Shown: positions 48,801-59,010 of the stretch, one piece after another
Position numbering within the stretch: position 1 is the first letter of the stretch
Layout: each line of letters starts with the position of its first letter
Assembly (NCBI GenBank): GCA_025267735.1
Contig: CM046307.1
Span: 54,989,395-55,053,394 of the forward strand
Reading direction: 5' to 3'
DNA length: 64,000 nt
Source of the DNA: Mactra quadrangularis
Taxonomy: Eukaryota > Mollusca > Bivalvia > Venerida > Mactridae
Position numbers and translations under genes: made by a program
The notes under the pieces: model-generated
The model's database searches: none
What the model was told of the DNA's origin: nothing
Seen by the model: only the letters and a program-made list of their open reading frames with translations

Positions 48801-49228
48801 AAAGTGCTTAATCTAAGTTGTTAGTACTTGTTTCACTATAGAGCTAAACTAAATTAGTATAACTCATAACATAAAATAGACTTGGACTCAATACATACTG
48901 GAATTATGACGCATTTTAACTTACCTAAATTAGATGGTATATCCTCACATGGTTTTATACGATTAGGCACTTGAGCACTTTGAAATGATTGAAGAATTAA
49001 ACTAGCATTATTTTGTGGCGCTCTTATAAACATGTAGGGCAACTTGGCATCTTGGAGAAAGTTTTGAACACTTTCTTTGCAAACTGACGACTGAGTTTCA
49101 GGACTCTGTGATTCCTTAGAAGAATTGCTACACACAGATACATAATAAACACCGATTGTACAAAATATAAAATATAACACAGCAAAACTTGCATAAAAAC
49201 TTTTGACTTTTGTTTTAAAACAAACCAT
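42867..49228 (-). CDS. beta-1,4-galactosyltransferase-like, Golgi type II protein (7 coding exons)
   Basis: Exons on the minus strand: 49228-48925, 48144-48006, 46837-46744, 45875-45688, 44349-44227, 43738-43619 and 43014-42867. All borders are GT..AG and all phases join (about 371 aa). Residues 1-9 are cytosolic and about 10-33 a membrane anchor. The catalytic domain has VAIIIPYRDR, FNRGILANIGF, HDVDLLP (the DVD metal/UDP motif), LPYDHYNGG and FGWGKEDDD, all in family order. In bovine B4GALT1 numbering Y289, W314, E317 and D318 are kept, but Met344 and His347 align with Glu and Ile (VYKELEI), so two metal ligands look lost. The family adds galactose to GlcNAc or related acceptors in the Golgi. 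Reading through the last donor-like site gives a stop at 42867-42869; a further exon after 42876 is possible. Exons 1-2 are duplicated at 61690-63155. Confidence 0.9.
45069..45468 (+). mobile_element. ACCAATCT-ended MITE, full copy in intron 4
   Basis: Its ends are 'atcaatctgattaaaac' and 'gtttacggagattggt' (short inverted ends). The interior is shared with 20642-21036 and 11540-11715. Heavily shortened versions at 47758-47843 and 61443-61527 keep only the two ends. Confidence 0.85.
45490..45595 (+). mobile_element. SINE 3' tail fragment
   Basis: 'tggtgaggataccattgta' followed by 'cttcacggcattaaatag' and an A-rich run resembles the 3' ends of the SINEs in this window. Confidence 0.45.
46100..46195 (-). 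mobile_element. tRNA-like SINE head in intron 3
   Basis: On the minus strand 'aagtccagtggtcggaca' and 'gtcccaggttcgaacccaac' give box-A-like and box-B-like blocks at normal spacing. Confidence 0.6.
46569..46733. mobile_element. palindromic MITE next to the exon 3 donor
   Basis: 'ggcgcatacatttaccctgc' with 'tgatttaaatactc' is mirrored by 'gagtatttagatcagcgggg' and 'tgaatgtattcgccactga'. Relatives lie at 54969-55130 and, split by an insertion, at 56982-57057 plus 59398-59475. Its edge is about 5 bp from the donor consensus of exon 3 (46738-46743). Confidence 0.8.
46938..47062. mobile_element. 125-bp perfect palindromic MITE, 8-bp target duplication
   Basis: Arms of about 62 bp mirror each other from 'cacagggaattgtcaagtta' to the complement. 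It is flanked by CTCGAACA at 46930-46937 and 47063-47070. The CACAGG ends and 8-bp duplication match the 333-bp palindrome at 24025, so both may be moved by one hAT-type enzyme. Confidence 0.93.
47758..47843 (+). mobile_element. internally deleted ACCAATCT MITE at the duplication border
   Basis: Only the ends 'ccaatctgattaaaaaccg' ... 'gcctactc' and 'tacaatgctctacaggatat' ... 'ggagattggta' remain. The same deleted form is at 61443-61527, so the deletion came before the duplication. Confidence 0.85.
48607..48748. mobile_element. GTGCGTAAA-ended MITE, 5'-truncated copy
   Basis: The right part of the element is present ('taatgaatattcttgcataa' to 'aactttacgcac'), but the left end is gone. The paralogous site at 62425-62673 is complete. 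The missing block of about 240 bp is bounded by 'cgat' on both sides in the complete copy. Confidence 0.85.
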
Positions 49229-49502
49229 CGCGCACTATTAACTATCCATTCTTAAATAAATACGGACTATAACAGAACATAACAGAAAAGAATAGAACTG
49301 AAATTAATGCACCGACATGTGTGCAAAAACATACCTAAAAAAATAACAGCACGTGTTTTGATATTCATTCACCCAATAAGTACATGTATAACACACTTAA
49401 ATGAAGTATTCACGAACCTATAAGATATATTTTACTTGTAAGGTACTTGTAATTCAATATATACAGATCAATATACAATGTACATATACAATGAGCTTAA
49501 AC

Positions 49503-49909
49503 ATGACTCTTAAGCCACAGGCGCCCGTATCATGACTCTTAAGCCACAGACGCCCGTATCATGACTCTTAAGCCACAGGCGCCCGTATCATGACTCTTAA
49601 GCCACAGGCGCCCGTATCATGACTCTTAAGGCACAGGCGCCCGTATCATGACTCTTAAGCCACAGGCGCCCGTATCATGACTCTTAAGCCACAGACGCCC
49701 GTATCATGACTCTTAAGCCACAGGCGCCCGTATCATGACTCTTAAGGCACAGGCGCCCGTATCATGACTCTTAAGCCACAGGCGCCCGTATCATGACTCT
49801 TAAGCCACAGGCGCCCGTATCATGACTCTTAAGCCACAGACGCCCGTATCATGACTCTTAAGCCAAAGGCGCCCGTATCATGACTCTTAAGCCACAGGCG
49901 CCCGTATCA
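49503..49909 (+). repeat. 29-bp VNTR, 14 copies, upstream of exon 1
   Basis: The unit is 'atgactcttaagccacaggc' plus 'gcccgtatc', nearly identical in all copies, with only 'acagac', 'aaggcac' and 'ccaaagg' variants. It begins about 275 bp before the start codon at 49228, that is in the 5' flank or 5' UTR. The other copy of the duplication has two units. Confidence 0.96.
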
Positions 49910-49929
49910 AAATGAAAATACTCTGCTAT

Positions 49930-50236
49930 GCAGCTTTATTTATTTATTTATCCTGGGTTTAATGCCGTGTCAACACAATTTTTAGGTTATTTTATGGCGT
50001 CTAGGGCACCTAACCTAGCTTCCCTGGACCCTTGTCTATAGCCAGTACTCGCATACCCTTCCACAAGGCCGGAAACTTCTACATAATATACCTTATTAAT
50101 GGAAGAAAATTGACATTATTGTCAAATTTTCATGGAAGTGTACTACCTCCTCGGGTGGGATTCTAACCCGTTCTCACTTTGGAAATTTAGACTTGAAATC
50201 TCGACGAGCTACCAACTGCACTATATAGACCCGGGT
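49930..50236 (-). mobile_element. tRNA-derived SINE (family A)
   Basis: On the minus strand: 'tatagtgcagttggtagct' (box A), 'ttagaatcccacccgagg' (box B), then 'cacttccatgaaaatttga', 'gcctagaagccatttt'-type body text and the tail 'gtgttgacacggcattaaac'. The paralogous copy at 63520-63702 lacks the head. Confidence 0.85.
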
Positions 50237-50599
50237 CTTATGTTAAGAAAATACTTCCAAAGTAATCCCTTGTCAGAATTCTTTTTTAAATTCAAAAATT
50301 GCCATCCTTCTATCTTAAACAAATATATACGCATACAGCTTTGTACCTTTATAACACTTTATGATAATGTCATAAGTGGCCATTACTATTTAAAGTTTTA
50401 TTCAGTTACCTGAGTCTTAAACTTGTATCGTAGTTTATTGGCGTATAATTTAAAAAGAAAAAGGTTAACTAAGTGTCATGTTTCTTCATGACAAACTACA
50501 TTCTACAATAATCATTAATTTATGTTTTATTTTGCGAACTTGTTCATACTTGTACCCACCGGTTACTTAAATAAAAAGAACAGTAAAGAACGCCACAGA

Positions 50600-50795
50600 A
50601 CAGAGCGGTGCAGAGTGTTCAGAGCAGAGCAGAATTGAACTGAACAGTTCAGAGCAGAGAAGAATTGAACGGAACAGTTCAGAGCAGAGCAGAATTGAAC
50701 GGAACAGTTCAGAGCAGAGCAGAATTGAACAGAACAGTTCAGAGCAGAGCAGAATTGAACAGAATAGTTCAGAGCAGAGCAGAGCAGAAAAGAAG
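50600..50795 (+). repeat. 30-bp minisatellite ('gagcagagcagaattgaac')
   Basis: Five to six units of 'cagagcagagcagaattgaa' plus 'cggaacagtt' are seen, with purine-rich edges. No coding role is seen. Confidence 0.9.
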
Positions 50796-50829
50796 ACGGA
50801 AAAAAAGAGCAGAGCGAAGCTGATTATTA

Positions 50830-51840
50830 TTGAATAGTATATATATAGCTAGCTCCATGTTTGTTTGAAATGCATAAAAACAAACTTGTTTTTCTTTGGC
50901 AAGAAAACTATTCCCTACTTGTCATAACTGATGAACAGGTTAACTAAAGCATACTTACATGTACTGAACGGAACAGAACGGATGATTTCATTAGTGCAGC
51001 GTTACAACGTATGAAATGCACACTTTTCAATTTCAGCCACACGCTTCAATAATCAAGTAAAGGCCAACTGATTTAATTAATGAATATAAATTACTTTATT
51101 AAGATTCCTAGTGTCAGGTCAATGAAATCTGACTAAAGGAATATTTAAGACGTGTATAGAGATCAAACAGTCGACATTCAATCGCAATATGATCTATACA
51201 TGTCTCGTGATCGAAGATCTATATAACGTATTCTTTTGATCAGTATATTGATTTTCTGTTATTCTGATAATTGCTTTAATTTTAATAAAGCTTTAAAATC
51301 GTTCACGCATGGAAAACAAGTCCTGTCAACTCATGAAAACATATTTCATAAGTACATGTATCAAGTTAGTCGTCAATCAAAGCGCTGAAGCGCTGGATTT
51401 AAATTACCATTTATGCACATTTTTTCTAGTTCAATTTATATCATTCTCAAGCGGTAAAATTTCCTAGAATAGTTTTACATGATATTTAATGTTTATACTT
51501 CAAATTGTGAAAATAATCTAATCAAAACAATAAACACAATTTAATAAATAAGAATTAACTCCCCTCTTCATTATACGAATATAATAGTGCAGAATCATTA
51601 TCTATGGTCGAATCTTGAAATATTTTGAGAATTTGTTGACAAACGATCACTTAATAAGATACTAAAAGTTCTTGTGATTTGCTTTATTAGTTTTTGTTTT
51701 ATGCAAAGTGTCCACGAATTTTTGGATTACCCCTCGTATATCAAGAAAGTACATCAAAATTCATTGATAAGTTGATGTCCGTATGCTTAAGCATGGAAAT
51801 GTGTACATGTATAATATTCTTTGTTTAATACCACGTTGCC
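50830..51840. other. non-coding spacer
   Basis: No gene or clear repeat was seen. Confidence 0.4.
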
Positions 51841-51844
51841 TATA

Positions 51845-52118
51845 TGTACTATGATGGCATATCCTGTCACCAGATAACTACATAGTTAACATATTAATTA
51901 AGCTGTTAACTGGTTTCGTAACTAGTTATTTTTTCAATATTTAAAAGAAAGATCATGTAGCATGATATAAATGCAAGTTAGGACCGACAATTGCTATCCT
52001 TTGTATTATTACATACATGATTAACTTCAATCAGTTAAATAGTTACATAACTAGTTAACCACTATATTAACATGTTATTATTTATCTGGTGGCAGAACTA
52101 TGCCACAATACTATACCA
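51845..52118. mobile_element. imperfect palindromic MITE
   Basis: 'tgtcaccagataactacata' and outward 'tactatgatggcatatcc' are mirrored by 'atttatctggtggcaga' and 'actatgccacaatactata'. Internal 'gttaactggtttcgtaacta' also has a mirror. No target duplication was settled. Confidence 0.65.
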
Positions 52119-52232
52119 TGTGGCGTTTTGTGAACAGTGAGAATCATACTTTCAAAAAGATATATGGGGGATCAGTAATTTTTTAGTAAAACTCTGCTTT
52201 GATTGTGGTGCTTGAAATCCACCTTTGACATA

Positions 52233-52810
52233 TACTGAACAAAAAAGAAACTTTCGCAATGTATGTGCCAGTTGTTCAAGGGTACCACTTACATGTTCAC
52301 ACATATATACATGTAGTAGCTTGTAAAACTGTTGCTCGTGTCAATAATACAGTATTTACAAAATCATAACGTTGATTTCATCCACGACTGGCCCTCAAAA
52401 AGTCCGGATTTGAACCCAATATTGAACATCTTTGGGATAATCTGGATAGACGCGTACGTCGACGTCCGAACCCTCCAAACAACATCAACGACCTTCAAGC
52501 TGCATTGCTTGAAGAATGGAATAGTATTCCACAGGCTGACATTAACAAGCTTGTGCGACGTCGCTGTCAGGCAGTCAGCATCGCCCACGGCGGTCACGCA
52601 CGCTACTGATTGTTAACTTTAGAAACGACCCCTACCTTAATTTAATTAAAAATTCAACAATCAATCTGATCCTTTCCTCCAAAATGACGATTTTAAAAGA
52701 ACCACAATACATTTTTACTTACAAAAATGTAAGCTTTCAGCCAAAATAATTTAAACTGTACTAACATATCTACAATCAAACTTGGCGAAAGTTTCTTTTT
52801 TGGTTCAGTA
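52233..52810 (+). mobile_element. Tc1-like element, internally deleted, transposase 3' part
   Basis: The ends 'tactgaacaaaaaagaaact' and the complement of 'tactgaaccaaaaaagaaac' are flanked by TA (52231-52232, 52811-52812). Between 52380 and 52610 the plus strand reads DWPSKSPDLNPI, then, after a one-base shift, IEHLWDNLDRRVRRRP, then ALLEEWNSIPQ and a stop. This is the C-terminal third of a Tc1-type transposase, including the WP..SPDLNPIE block. The N-terminal domains are missing and the frame is broken, so it is inactive. Confidence 0.95.
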
Positions 52811-52984
52811 TATAATGTATGTAAATGAGGTGGTTGTCATTCATTTAAGAGCACTCTTAAGCTATACAAGCAAGTTTAAACTGGTTAAATTGTATCATTT
52901 CTTATTGTGAAACTCTGTACTAATTAAAGTCGAGTAGAAAACTATCTTTTTGGGATAATACATTGCTAGTTGGTACAATTTTGT

Positions 52985-53040
52985 TAAACTTTTAGCGGTG
53001 CATACGTTAACCCCGCTGACTTAAAAAGTTCTTTTTTAAC
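52985..53040 (+). repeat. half-copy of the 46569-type MITE
   Basis: 'gcggtgcatacgttaacccc' and 'gctgacttaaaaag' match one arm only. Confidence 0.5.
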
Positions 53041-53049
53041 GTCAAATTT

Positions 53050-53240
53050 AACACATATTTAGGTCATATATACGACGGCCAGCACTTCCTACTTTAGGTT
53101 TCCTGGACACTTTCTATCACCAGTACTAACTTACTCTACCACGAGACCGACAACTCATGTATAGGGTATATACTACCGCGACCTAGTCCGAACCCGCGAT
53201 CTCCGGATTCGAAGTCAGACATAGTAGCCTTAGCCGGACT
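53050..53240 (-). mobile_element. tRNA-derived SINE (family B)
   Basis: On the minus strand it reads 'atgtctgacttcgaatccgg', 'agatcgcgggttcgga' and 'cctatacatgagttgtcgg', the same text as the plus-strand copy at 10770. Confidence 0.85.
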
Positions 53241-53284
53241 CAAACCAGGTTGAGAAAGGATTACTCGCAAGAACTAGTAGAAGA

Positions 53285-53985
53285 AATTATTTTAACGAAG
53301 ATGTCACAAATACAGTACCCACCAAAAGTCAGGAGTCATTTTCAGATTTTAGGCCTATTGTATAGTATTTATCTAAAATTTGGTAACTGTTAATTTTTAA
53401 ATGCATTGTAGTTTTGCATTACTTTTTGGTTTTCATTGTAATTATAACTGAGACTACAAAAAAGTTTAAAAGCTATGTTATGGAAAATAATTACAGTAAA
53501 CATGGTTTTGGAGGTTTTTGAATGTCATATGCTGAATCATATAAATGTGTTGAATTTATGAAATATGTTTTCATTCTATAGCTCGTTTAGGATAACTTGA
53601 GACAAAATACAACGATACCATTTAATTCATAGGTGGATTTAAGTTTAGTACACGTAATTGTCGACTATTATCAGTGTGTTTTTATGTATTAAATTTAGTA
53701 CGAGAACACGTTCCATGCATTAAGACATGTTTAATACTTTCATTACACAAAACCAGCCGACCTCCCTGTTTTATGTAATACCCGAGTCCTAAATATGTAA
53801 ACAGACCGAGTCGTTTATCTTATGTTATAGTAAGAATTCTTTCACCTTACAAAGGTCACGGCGCTTACCTTTGTAAATATGGGCTAAACCATTATAAAAG
53901 AGGTTGTTCGGAAGGTTTATTCTCCGAGAATTTATTCCCCTTGTTCAATGTTAAATTGTAATCAAATTTATAATGTAACAATTAT
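53285..53985. other. non-coding spacer
   Basis: Nothing recognised. Confidence 0.4.
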
Positions 53986-53989
53986 CGAA

Positions 53990-54070
53990 AGACGGCTTAG
54001 CACAGTGGATACTGCTGCGTCTAAAATAACGTTTTTGACACAGTGGTCGGTGGTTCAAATCCTACGCTGG
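53990..54070 (+). mobile_element. tRNA-like SINE head
   Basis: 'cggcttagcacagtggatac' (box-A-like) and 'gtggttcaaatcctacgct' (box B) are separated by a long, non-canonical arm. It is not a functional tRNA. Confidence 0.6.
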
Positions 54071-54354
54071 TATCAATTTTTTTCATTGGATATTTTAAAT
54101 GTTTTTGGGGTTTCATTATAATTTTTATAAATAATTTCTTTACATTTTTAACAATTTTTCGCGTGCTTACACGTTTCAGACATGATGACCTAACTAACAC
54201 TTTAAAGACATTTGGGTCGTTATATACACTCTTTGTGTGCACGAGATTCACGAGGGAGAAAAACTTGGATAATTTATACATGTATAATACTGACACCATA
54301 TTATAAATAAGATGAAAAAAAAACGTAGGAAGGTTTTAGTCTGAAAAATATTAT

Positions 54355-54425
54355 GCTACCGGGATTTGAACCTTAAACCTTTAGGTCTGACGGCCGACGC
54401 ATTACCAATGGGCTAAGGATATCAG
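54355..54425 (-). mobile_element. tRNA-like sequence, SINE head or tRNA pseudogene
   Basis: On the minus strand 'tagcccattggtaatgcgtc' (box A) and 'aaggttcaaatcccggtag' (box B) are correctly spaced. The acceptor ends do not pair convincingly, so a working tRNA gene is unlikely. Confidence 0.55.
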
Positions 54426-54671
54426 TTAGTGAGATGCGTCAAAGTAATTGTAATTAACGCTTGCTCGTATTGTAGTGCACACCTGTTCACCGCATTCGGA
54501 TCTTCTTCATGAATATTCAATGAACTTTGACCTTCGTAAGGTGAAAGAAATCTTAATATATCCTAAACGATCTATAGTAAAATTTCTTATGTCTCCAAAT
54601 TTTTGGTGGGTACTGTATACATCGAACTTCATCAAGGGTCTAGTGACTCTGGTCAGAGTCAGGATAATATA

Positions 54672-54926
54672 TACTAGGACGAAAAAGAAACGCCGGGTAC
54701 ATAAAATATGCAACACATGTCCGGCCGTGTTTCGCAAAACAAGAAGGGTCATCGTTAAAAGGGGGTATTTTTTCACATAATCAGCATCGGAAATCGATTG
54801 AAACTTCAACAGCTGGTTCCATACAGATGACATTTCATACAAAAATAAATATAATAATCCAATAATAAAATTTATCCCTTAAAACAATCATTATAGGTTA
54901 CCCGGCGTTTCTTTTTCGTCCTAGTA
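54672..54926. mobile_element. Tc1-type MITE with TA target
   Basis: The ends 'tactaggacgaaaaagaaac' and the exact complement continue through 'gccgggta', giving inverted repeats of 28 bp flanked by TA (54670-54671, 54927-54928). Length is 255 bp. The opposing 101- and 111-codon frames across this stretch are artefacts. Confidence 0.92.
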
Positions 54927-54968
54927 TAATCAATAAGGAGCAGACGTATTGTTTAATTTTATTCAACT

Positions 54969-55130
54969 GTTAATTGCGCAAATATGAACACCGCTGCTTT
55001 AAATACTGAACTACAATAGTTCTGAACTAACGATCGATACAATTTGATATCTGTACTTATATACATGGGGCTATCGAATAAATATTGAGTACCTAAATCA
55101 GCGGGGTTAATGTATGCACCAGTGACAGTC
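54969..55130. mobile_element. palindromic MITE, relative of 46569-46733
   Basis: 'gctgctttaaatactgaact' on the left and 'gagtacctaaatcagcgggg' with 'aatgtatgcaccagtgac' on the right match the two arms of the 46569 element, with decay. Confidence 0.65.
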
Positions 55131-55188
55131 AAGTTTAAACTATAACCCGATGAAAACTAAACTTGAATCATCATCATCTACATGTATA

Positions 55189-55408
55189 GTGCGTAAAGTT
55201 TAACCCCATCTGACCTTTCACATTTGAATCTAATAATTATCTACACATATCCCGACGAAAACCGGTAGCACGTCTATTCTACACTTCAGCGAGTACGTTT
55301 TCAAAATGTGTATACTCCGATATCGGTATCGAGCATTAATACTACATTCGTATTCAATGTAATGAATATTCTTGCATAAAGTTCAGATCGAGGTTAAACT
55401 TTACGCAC
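55189..55408. mobile_element. GTGCGTAAA-ended MITE
   Basis: 'gtgcgtaaagtttaacccca' is mirrored by 'ggttaaactttacgcac'. The interior matches the copy at 12056. Confidence 0.85.
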
Positions 55409-55439
55409 AATATATCTAAATACCTCAAATCGACATAAG

Positions 55440-56975
55440 AAAAAAAAACTAACAAAAATTAATTGCTTCAGTGTTTATTTCATACATGTACTTATAAATT
55501 CAATCCAAAAAGAAACAGTAATAAAGATAACAAATGTAGAAAATAACATAAGTAAAGTGGTTGACTGAAAATTCTAAAAGAATGGAGGGAAAGTCTGAGA
55601 AAGTATTAATAGATTGTAATGAGATATATCACTGATAAGTATACTGGTTTTAGCGTTTTGTTCATCTAAGGGAAGAAATTGGCGTCTTAAACGTTTAAAT
55701 TGTCCTGTCCTACTGATCATGGTAGTATTTACCATTTTCGAATGTTTCTGAAATGGAAGAGATATACAATTATATTCAATATTTAAGAAATAAATTCTAA
55801 CATTAAAAGACTGCTCCGTGTCACTCATACTCTTAGAAAATGAAGTTTAGTATACACAAGGTATGTATGCGGTTGAGGTACCTACAACACGAGCCCAATT
55901 TAAAAGTACAAAGTTTGTACTGTTTATTTACCAGCTACGGACATTGACATCAAAATACAGGTCGTCCACGTAAACATTGCGTATATAAACATGGCCAGTT
56001 TCATACACACCAATATTAAGGGGTCAATTATTCTTATAATTTTATAGTTTTAATTAGTTTACACTTATTTTAAAAACATATCATTAAATAAAATTTACAA
56101 TGTGCATTCACACTATTTAAAATAAATGATACATATAAAAATGTTTAAATCATTAACATGCTGTTCATGCATTAGCTTGTTCACCTATTTAGTGGACAGG
56201 TCTATTGTTTAAAGTACAAAAACATGCATGACCTATAGAATACGACCTGTAGCTTTGTTATAATTGAAATAAAACAATGATTTCCCGTGGTAGGTGACAT
56301 ACGTACAAATACACATTACCAGGAAATCTCCAAACAAAACAAGTCTCTTGAAGCCCATTAGCAATGCTTAACTATTCATTTTCCTTACAATTAACATTTT
56401 TCAATTAGTTATGTAAGAAGCGTCTGCTTACTGAACTCGGCTTCTAAACCACTTTTGTAACAGTGGTGGCTAATAAGAGAAAGGAACCAACTAATTCTCC
56501 TTCGACGGAGGTAATCATTATCAAATATAAAATTTTCATTGTTGGGTATAATCTGTCGCGATGGGGATTCGAAGCAGCGGTGCTTTTCTCAAAATTTCTT
56601 ACGAAAAAGGTTATCGTAAGTCAATTTCATAATTTTCAGTTAAAAATCACAAGGATAATAATCATAACTGATATGATATTCACAAGGTATACAATATTTT
56701 ACATATTTTAATATTTGGAATTGATTAGCCACAAAATGACCGTATTATTGATGTTTCTTGCTTTTGACTTTCGATGATTTTCATAATTTTTTGGGACTGC
56801 ACCACTGGTACTTCCAAGTCCGAAAATTCAGAAAATCTAAAAAACTGTATACAAATACTTGTACTTACTTTCTCTGAGCCAAATGTAGTCACAGACGAGA
56901 TCTGGAAAACAAATATAATATCTTTGATAACATTAGCGCGAACGTTTAAAATGTAACAACCAAAGAATAAATATT
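55440..56975. other. non-coding stretch with one unexplained frame
   Basis: The only item of note is a minus-strand frame of 84 codons (55828-55574) with an intron-like GTTAGA...TTTCAG inside it. It matches no family I know. Confidence 0.35.
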
Positions 56976-56981
56976 AATATT

Positions 56982-57057
56982 GTTATTCAGTGGCACATAC
57001 ATGAATTTCGCTGATTTAAATAAATTCCTTAATATTTGTTGTGTAATTCCCGTACAT
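56982..57057. mobile_element. left part of a MITE split by the 57058-59397 element
   Basis: 'cagtggcacatacatgaatt' and 'cgctgatttaaata' are the left arm of the 46569-type MITE. The right arm, 'gagtatttaaatcagtgagg' with 'aaatgaacgcgcc', resumes at 59398-59475. Confidence 0.75.
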
Positions 57058-57944
57058 ATATCGTCTGTTGAATGCCAGAAGGGGCTATCAGCAGTTTTTA
57101 CCAAAATGGACTTTTTGCGATATTTTGTAATGTTTTCATCTATATTTCTTCTACACAAAATATCTTTACAAGATTCCAATTATAAGTGATCTAAATGAAT
57201 TATCTTTTTTGGGGTCTATTAGCTATCACCAATTTCATTGACTGCCAGAAGGTGCTATGAGCACAGAGTGAACCACCAAAAGGTGCTATCAGCAGCGTAA
57301 TCTGCTGATAGGCCAAGTGGTTATTGTTTACTTTTAACTAATACTAATCACCTGATTAGTAGTTATTCATTTGTCTGACCGATGAGTGTATGTTTGCACT
57401 CCCGAATATTGTAAATATAACACAGATACTGTTTCCAGAACATATAAAAAGCTTCTGTAAATTGGGCGTATTTTTGTGGGAAATCAAGAATCCATTGTAA
57501 ATTTGTCATACTTCATATGAACATTATTTCTTTGAATAAGGTGAGTTTCTATTTTTCAATTTCTTCATAACTTTATATTTGTTCTTAGAACCATTTGAAA
57601 ACACAAAATAACTAAGAAATACACAGGTCATTACTTTTTTTAAAGTATTAAGTGCAGCTATATTAGTTTTTTTGTTAACTCCTTTTGGCAGCCACTTTTT
57701 TATTTGTAATAAATTTAATTATTCTGCAACTATTAATTCAGTTTTTGTTACTCATATCTATATATCTTATAAATGTGTGGTAAAAAAGGAATTTTTGATG
57801 GTGTATTACTAATATTCGTCATTTCTATCATATGATTGTTTGCTGATAGCTCCTTATGGCAGCACAAATTTCTCATTCTAGATAGTTATGGATGTTATTT
57901 GATCAGATGAGGAAATTTGCCCAGCTATCTGTCTAAATACCCTA

Positions 57945-58416
57945 ATGGATCAACAAAACTCGGGAAATGACATGCTTCAAACAAAACAATATTCTGAAAT
58001 GCATGGTGATTTATTAGCAAAACATCAGTTTGATGTGGACAAGTTGCTGAAAACACACCGGTCTAATATAGTTCAAACATCAGTTGAACCACAGTTTAAG
58101 AGCAAGCAACCTACTGAATGGCAGAATAAAATAGTGAAAATGAATGAAGAAATATCTGACATGAAACAAGCTGTAATTCAAGAACAAAATGACCGACAGT
58201 TGGAAGCTGCCCGACAAAATCAAACAGACCTTAATTCGGAAAATAAAAAAATCTGATTTACAAGAATTACCAGACAATGATATTCATTTAATAAAACTGC
58301 GACATAAGATTCGAAGGGAACACAAGCCAAAAAAGAGAGGCAATGTTCCAATTATTGTGTCTGATGATGAAAATGTTGATGATAGGGACTTCCATGATGT
58401 CAACTACAATGTATAA
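57945..58416 (+). pseudogene. frameshifted ORF of the 57-59.4 kb element (about 157 codons)
   Basis: From an ATG at 57945 (MDQQNSGNDML) the frame runs to about 58250 and continues in the next frame after an A7 run, through LPDNDIHLIKLRHKIRR and VPIIVSDDENVDDRDF to a stop at 58414-58416. The first part is Gln/Lys/Glu-rich and helical, perhaps a coiled coil; a basic stretch (REHKPKKRG) and an acidic one follow. I recognise no catalytic or zinc-binding motif. It may be the N-terminal part of the element's protein. A single slip in the homopolymer explains the break, so the loss could be recent or a sequencing error. Confidence 0.6.
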
Positions 58417-58449
58417 CCATTAAGATGAAAGATCTGGGCACACTCAATT

Positions 58450-59010
58450 GGAGTGCGACTCAATGCATACAGCAATAGAACATGCAATAAACAGACGTCC
58501 CTATATGCACAAGAGCAATGGGATACAATTTTCAGATGGCCAGGCGGCAAAACTCTTATGTTGTTGTACCACTGAGGAACAATAATTTCTATGACCTAAA
58601 AAGTTTGCTAAAAATGATTTCAAAATTTTAAAACAAGCTCAGATGGAACAAAAGTTAACTGGCTTGATGAAAGATGAAAGTTTTAAAAGTGCAGAATAGC
58701 CATTCAGACCAAATCTTTGTAAAATATAACTATGGTGATGATGAGTTTGTAGCCATTAATGTGAAAATAGCTGGAATAGCCAATAAAATGCCAATGAGGT
58801 ATAAGGAGAAGTTATCTTTATCTGTCGCAAAGAAACGTGATCTAATGGATTTATGTAAATTATAAGTCATACCTGAAATCTACTGGATACACTAAGAAAA
58901 TTTACCCACCACCAAAGCACTAAGAGATTGTTTGCCAAGCGCTGACATTTTAAAGGATGTATCTGAGTCAGACACTGATGAATTTTTGTATCAAAAGACT
59001 ATGTATTGAT
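58450..59010 (+). pseudogene. decayed downstream coding region of the same element
   Basis: Coding-like text appears in alternating frames: INRRPYMHKSNGIQFSDGQA at about 58490, LKQAQMEQKLTGLMKDESF at about 58630, YKEKLSLSVAKKRDLMDLC at about 58802 and LPTTKALRDCLPSADILKD at about 58909, ending near 59010 with a stop. The pieces keep order and composition, as expected of one long ancestral protein with several frameshifts and stops. No DDE-type catalytic signature could be recognised. Confidence 0.5.

Larger units (their letters stand above)
47732..50123 (-). repeat. segmental duplication, copy 1 (galactosyltransferase exons 1-2)
   Basis: From 'acaagttgcatggaagacat' to 'gaagaaaattgacatta' it matches 61416-63702 almost base for base, offset 13684 at the left side. 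Outside these points the two places differ. The left border lies just before a shortened ACCAATCT MITE and the right border inside a family A SINE. Differences: VNTR copy number (14 against 2), a ~240-bp deletion in this copy, and scattered substitutions. Confidence 0.95.

Noticed and set aside
54355..54425. Functional tRNA gene on the minus strand
   Set aside because: Promoter boxes are fine, but acceptor-stem pairing is not convincing; more likely a SINE head.
54475..54842. Opposing 101- and 111-codon frames
   Set aside because: They run through the inverted ends of a MITE and have no family match.
55574..55828. 84-codon minus frame starting MSDTEQSFN
   Set aside because: It has an intron-like GTTAGA...TTTCAG inside and might be a real two-exon start, but no family match and no downstream exon were found.
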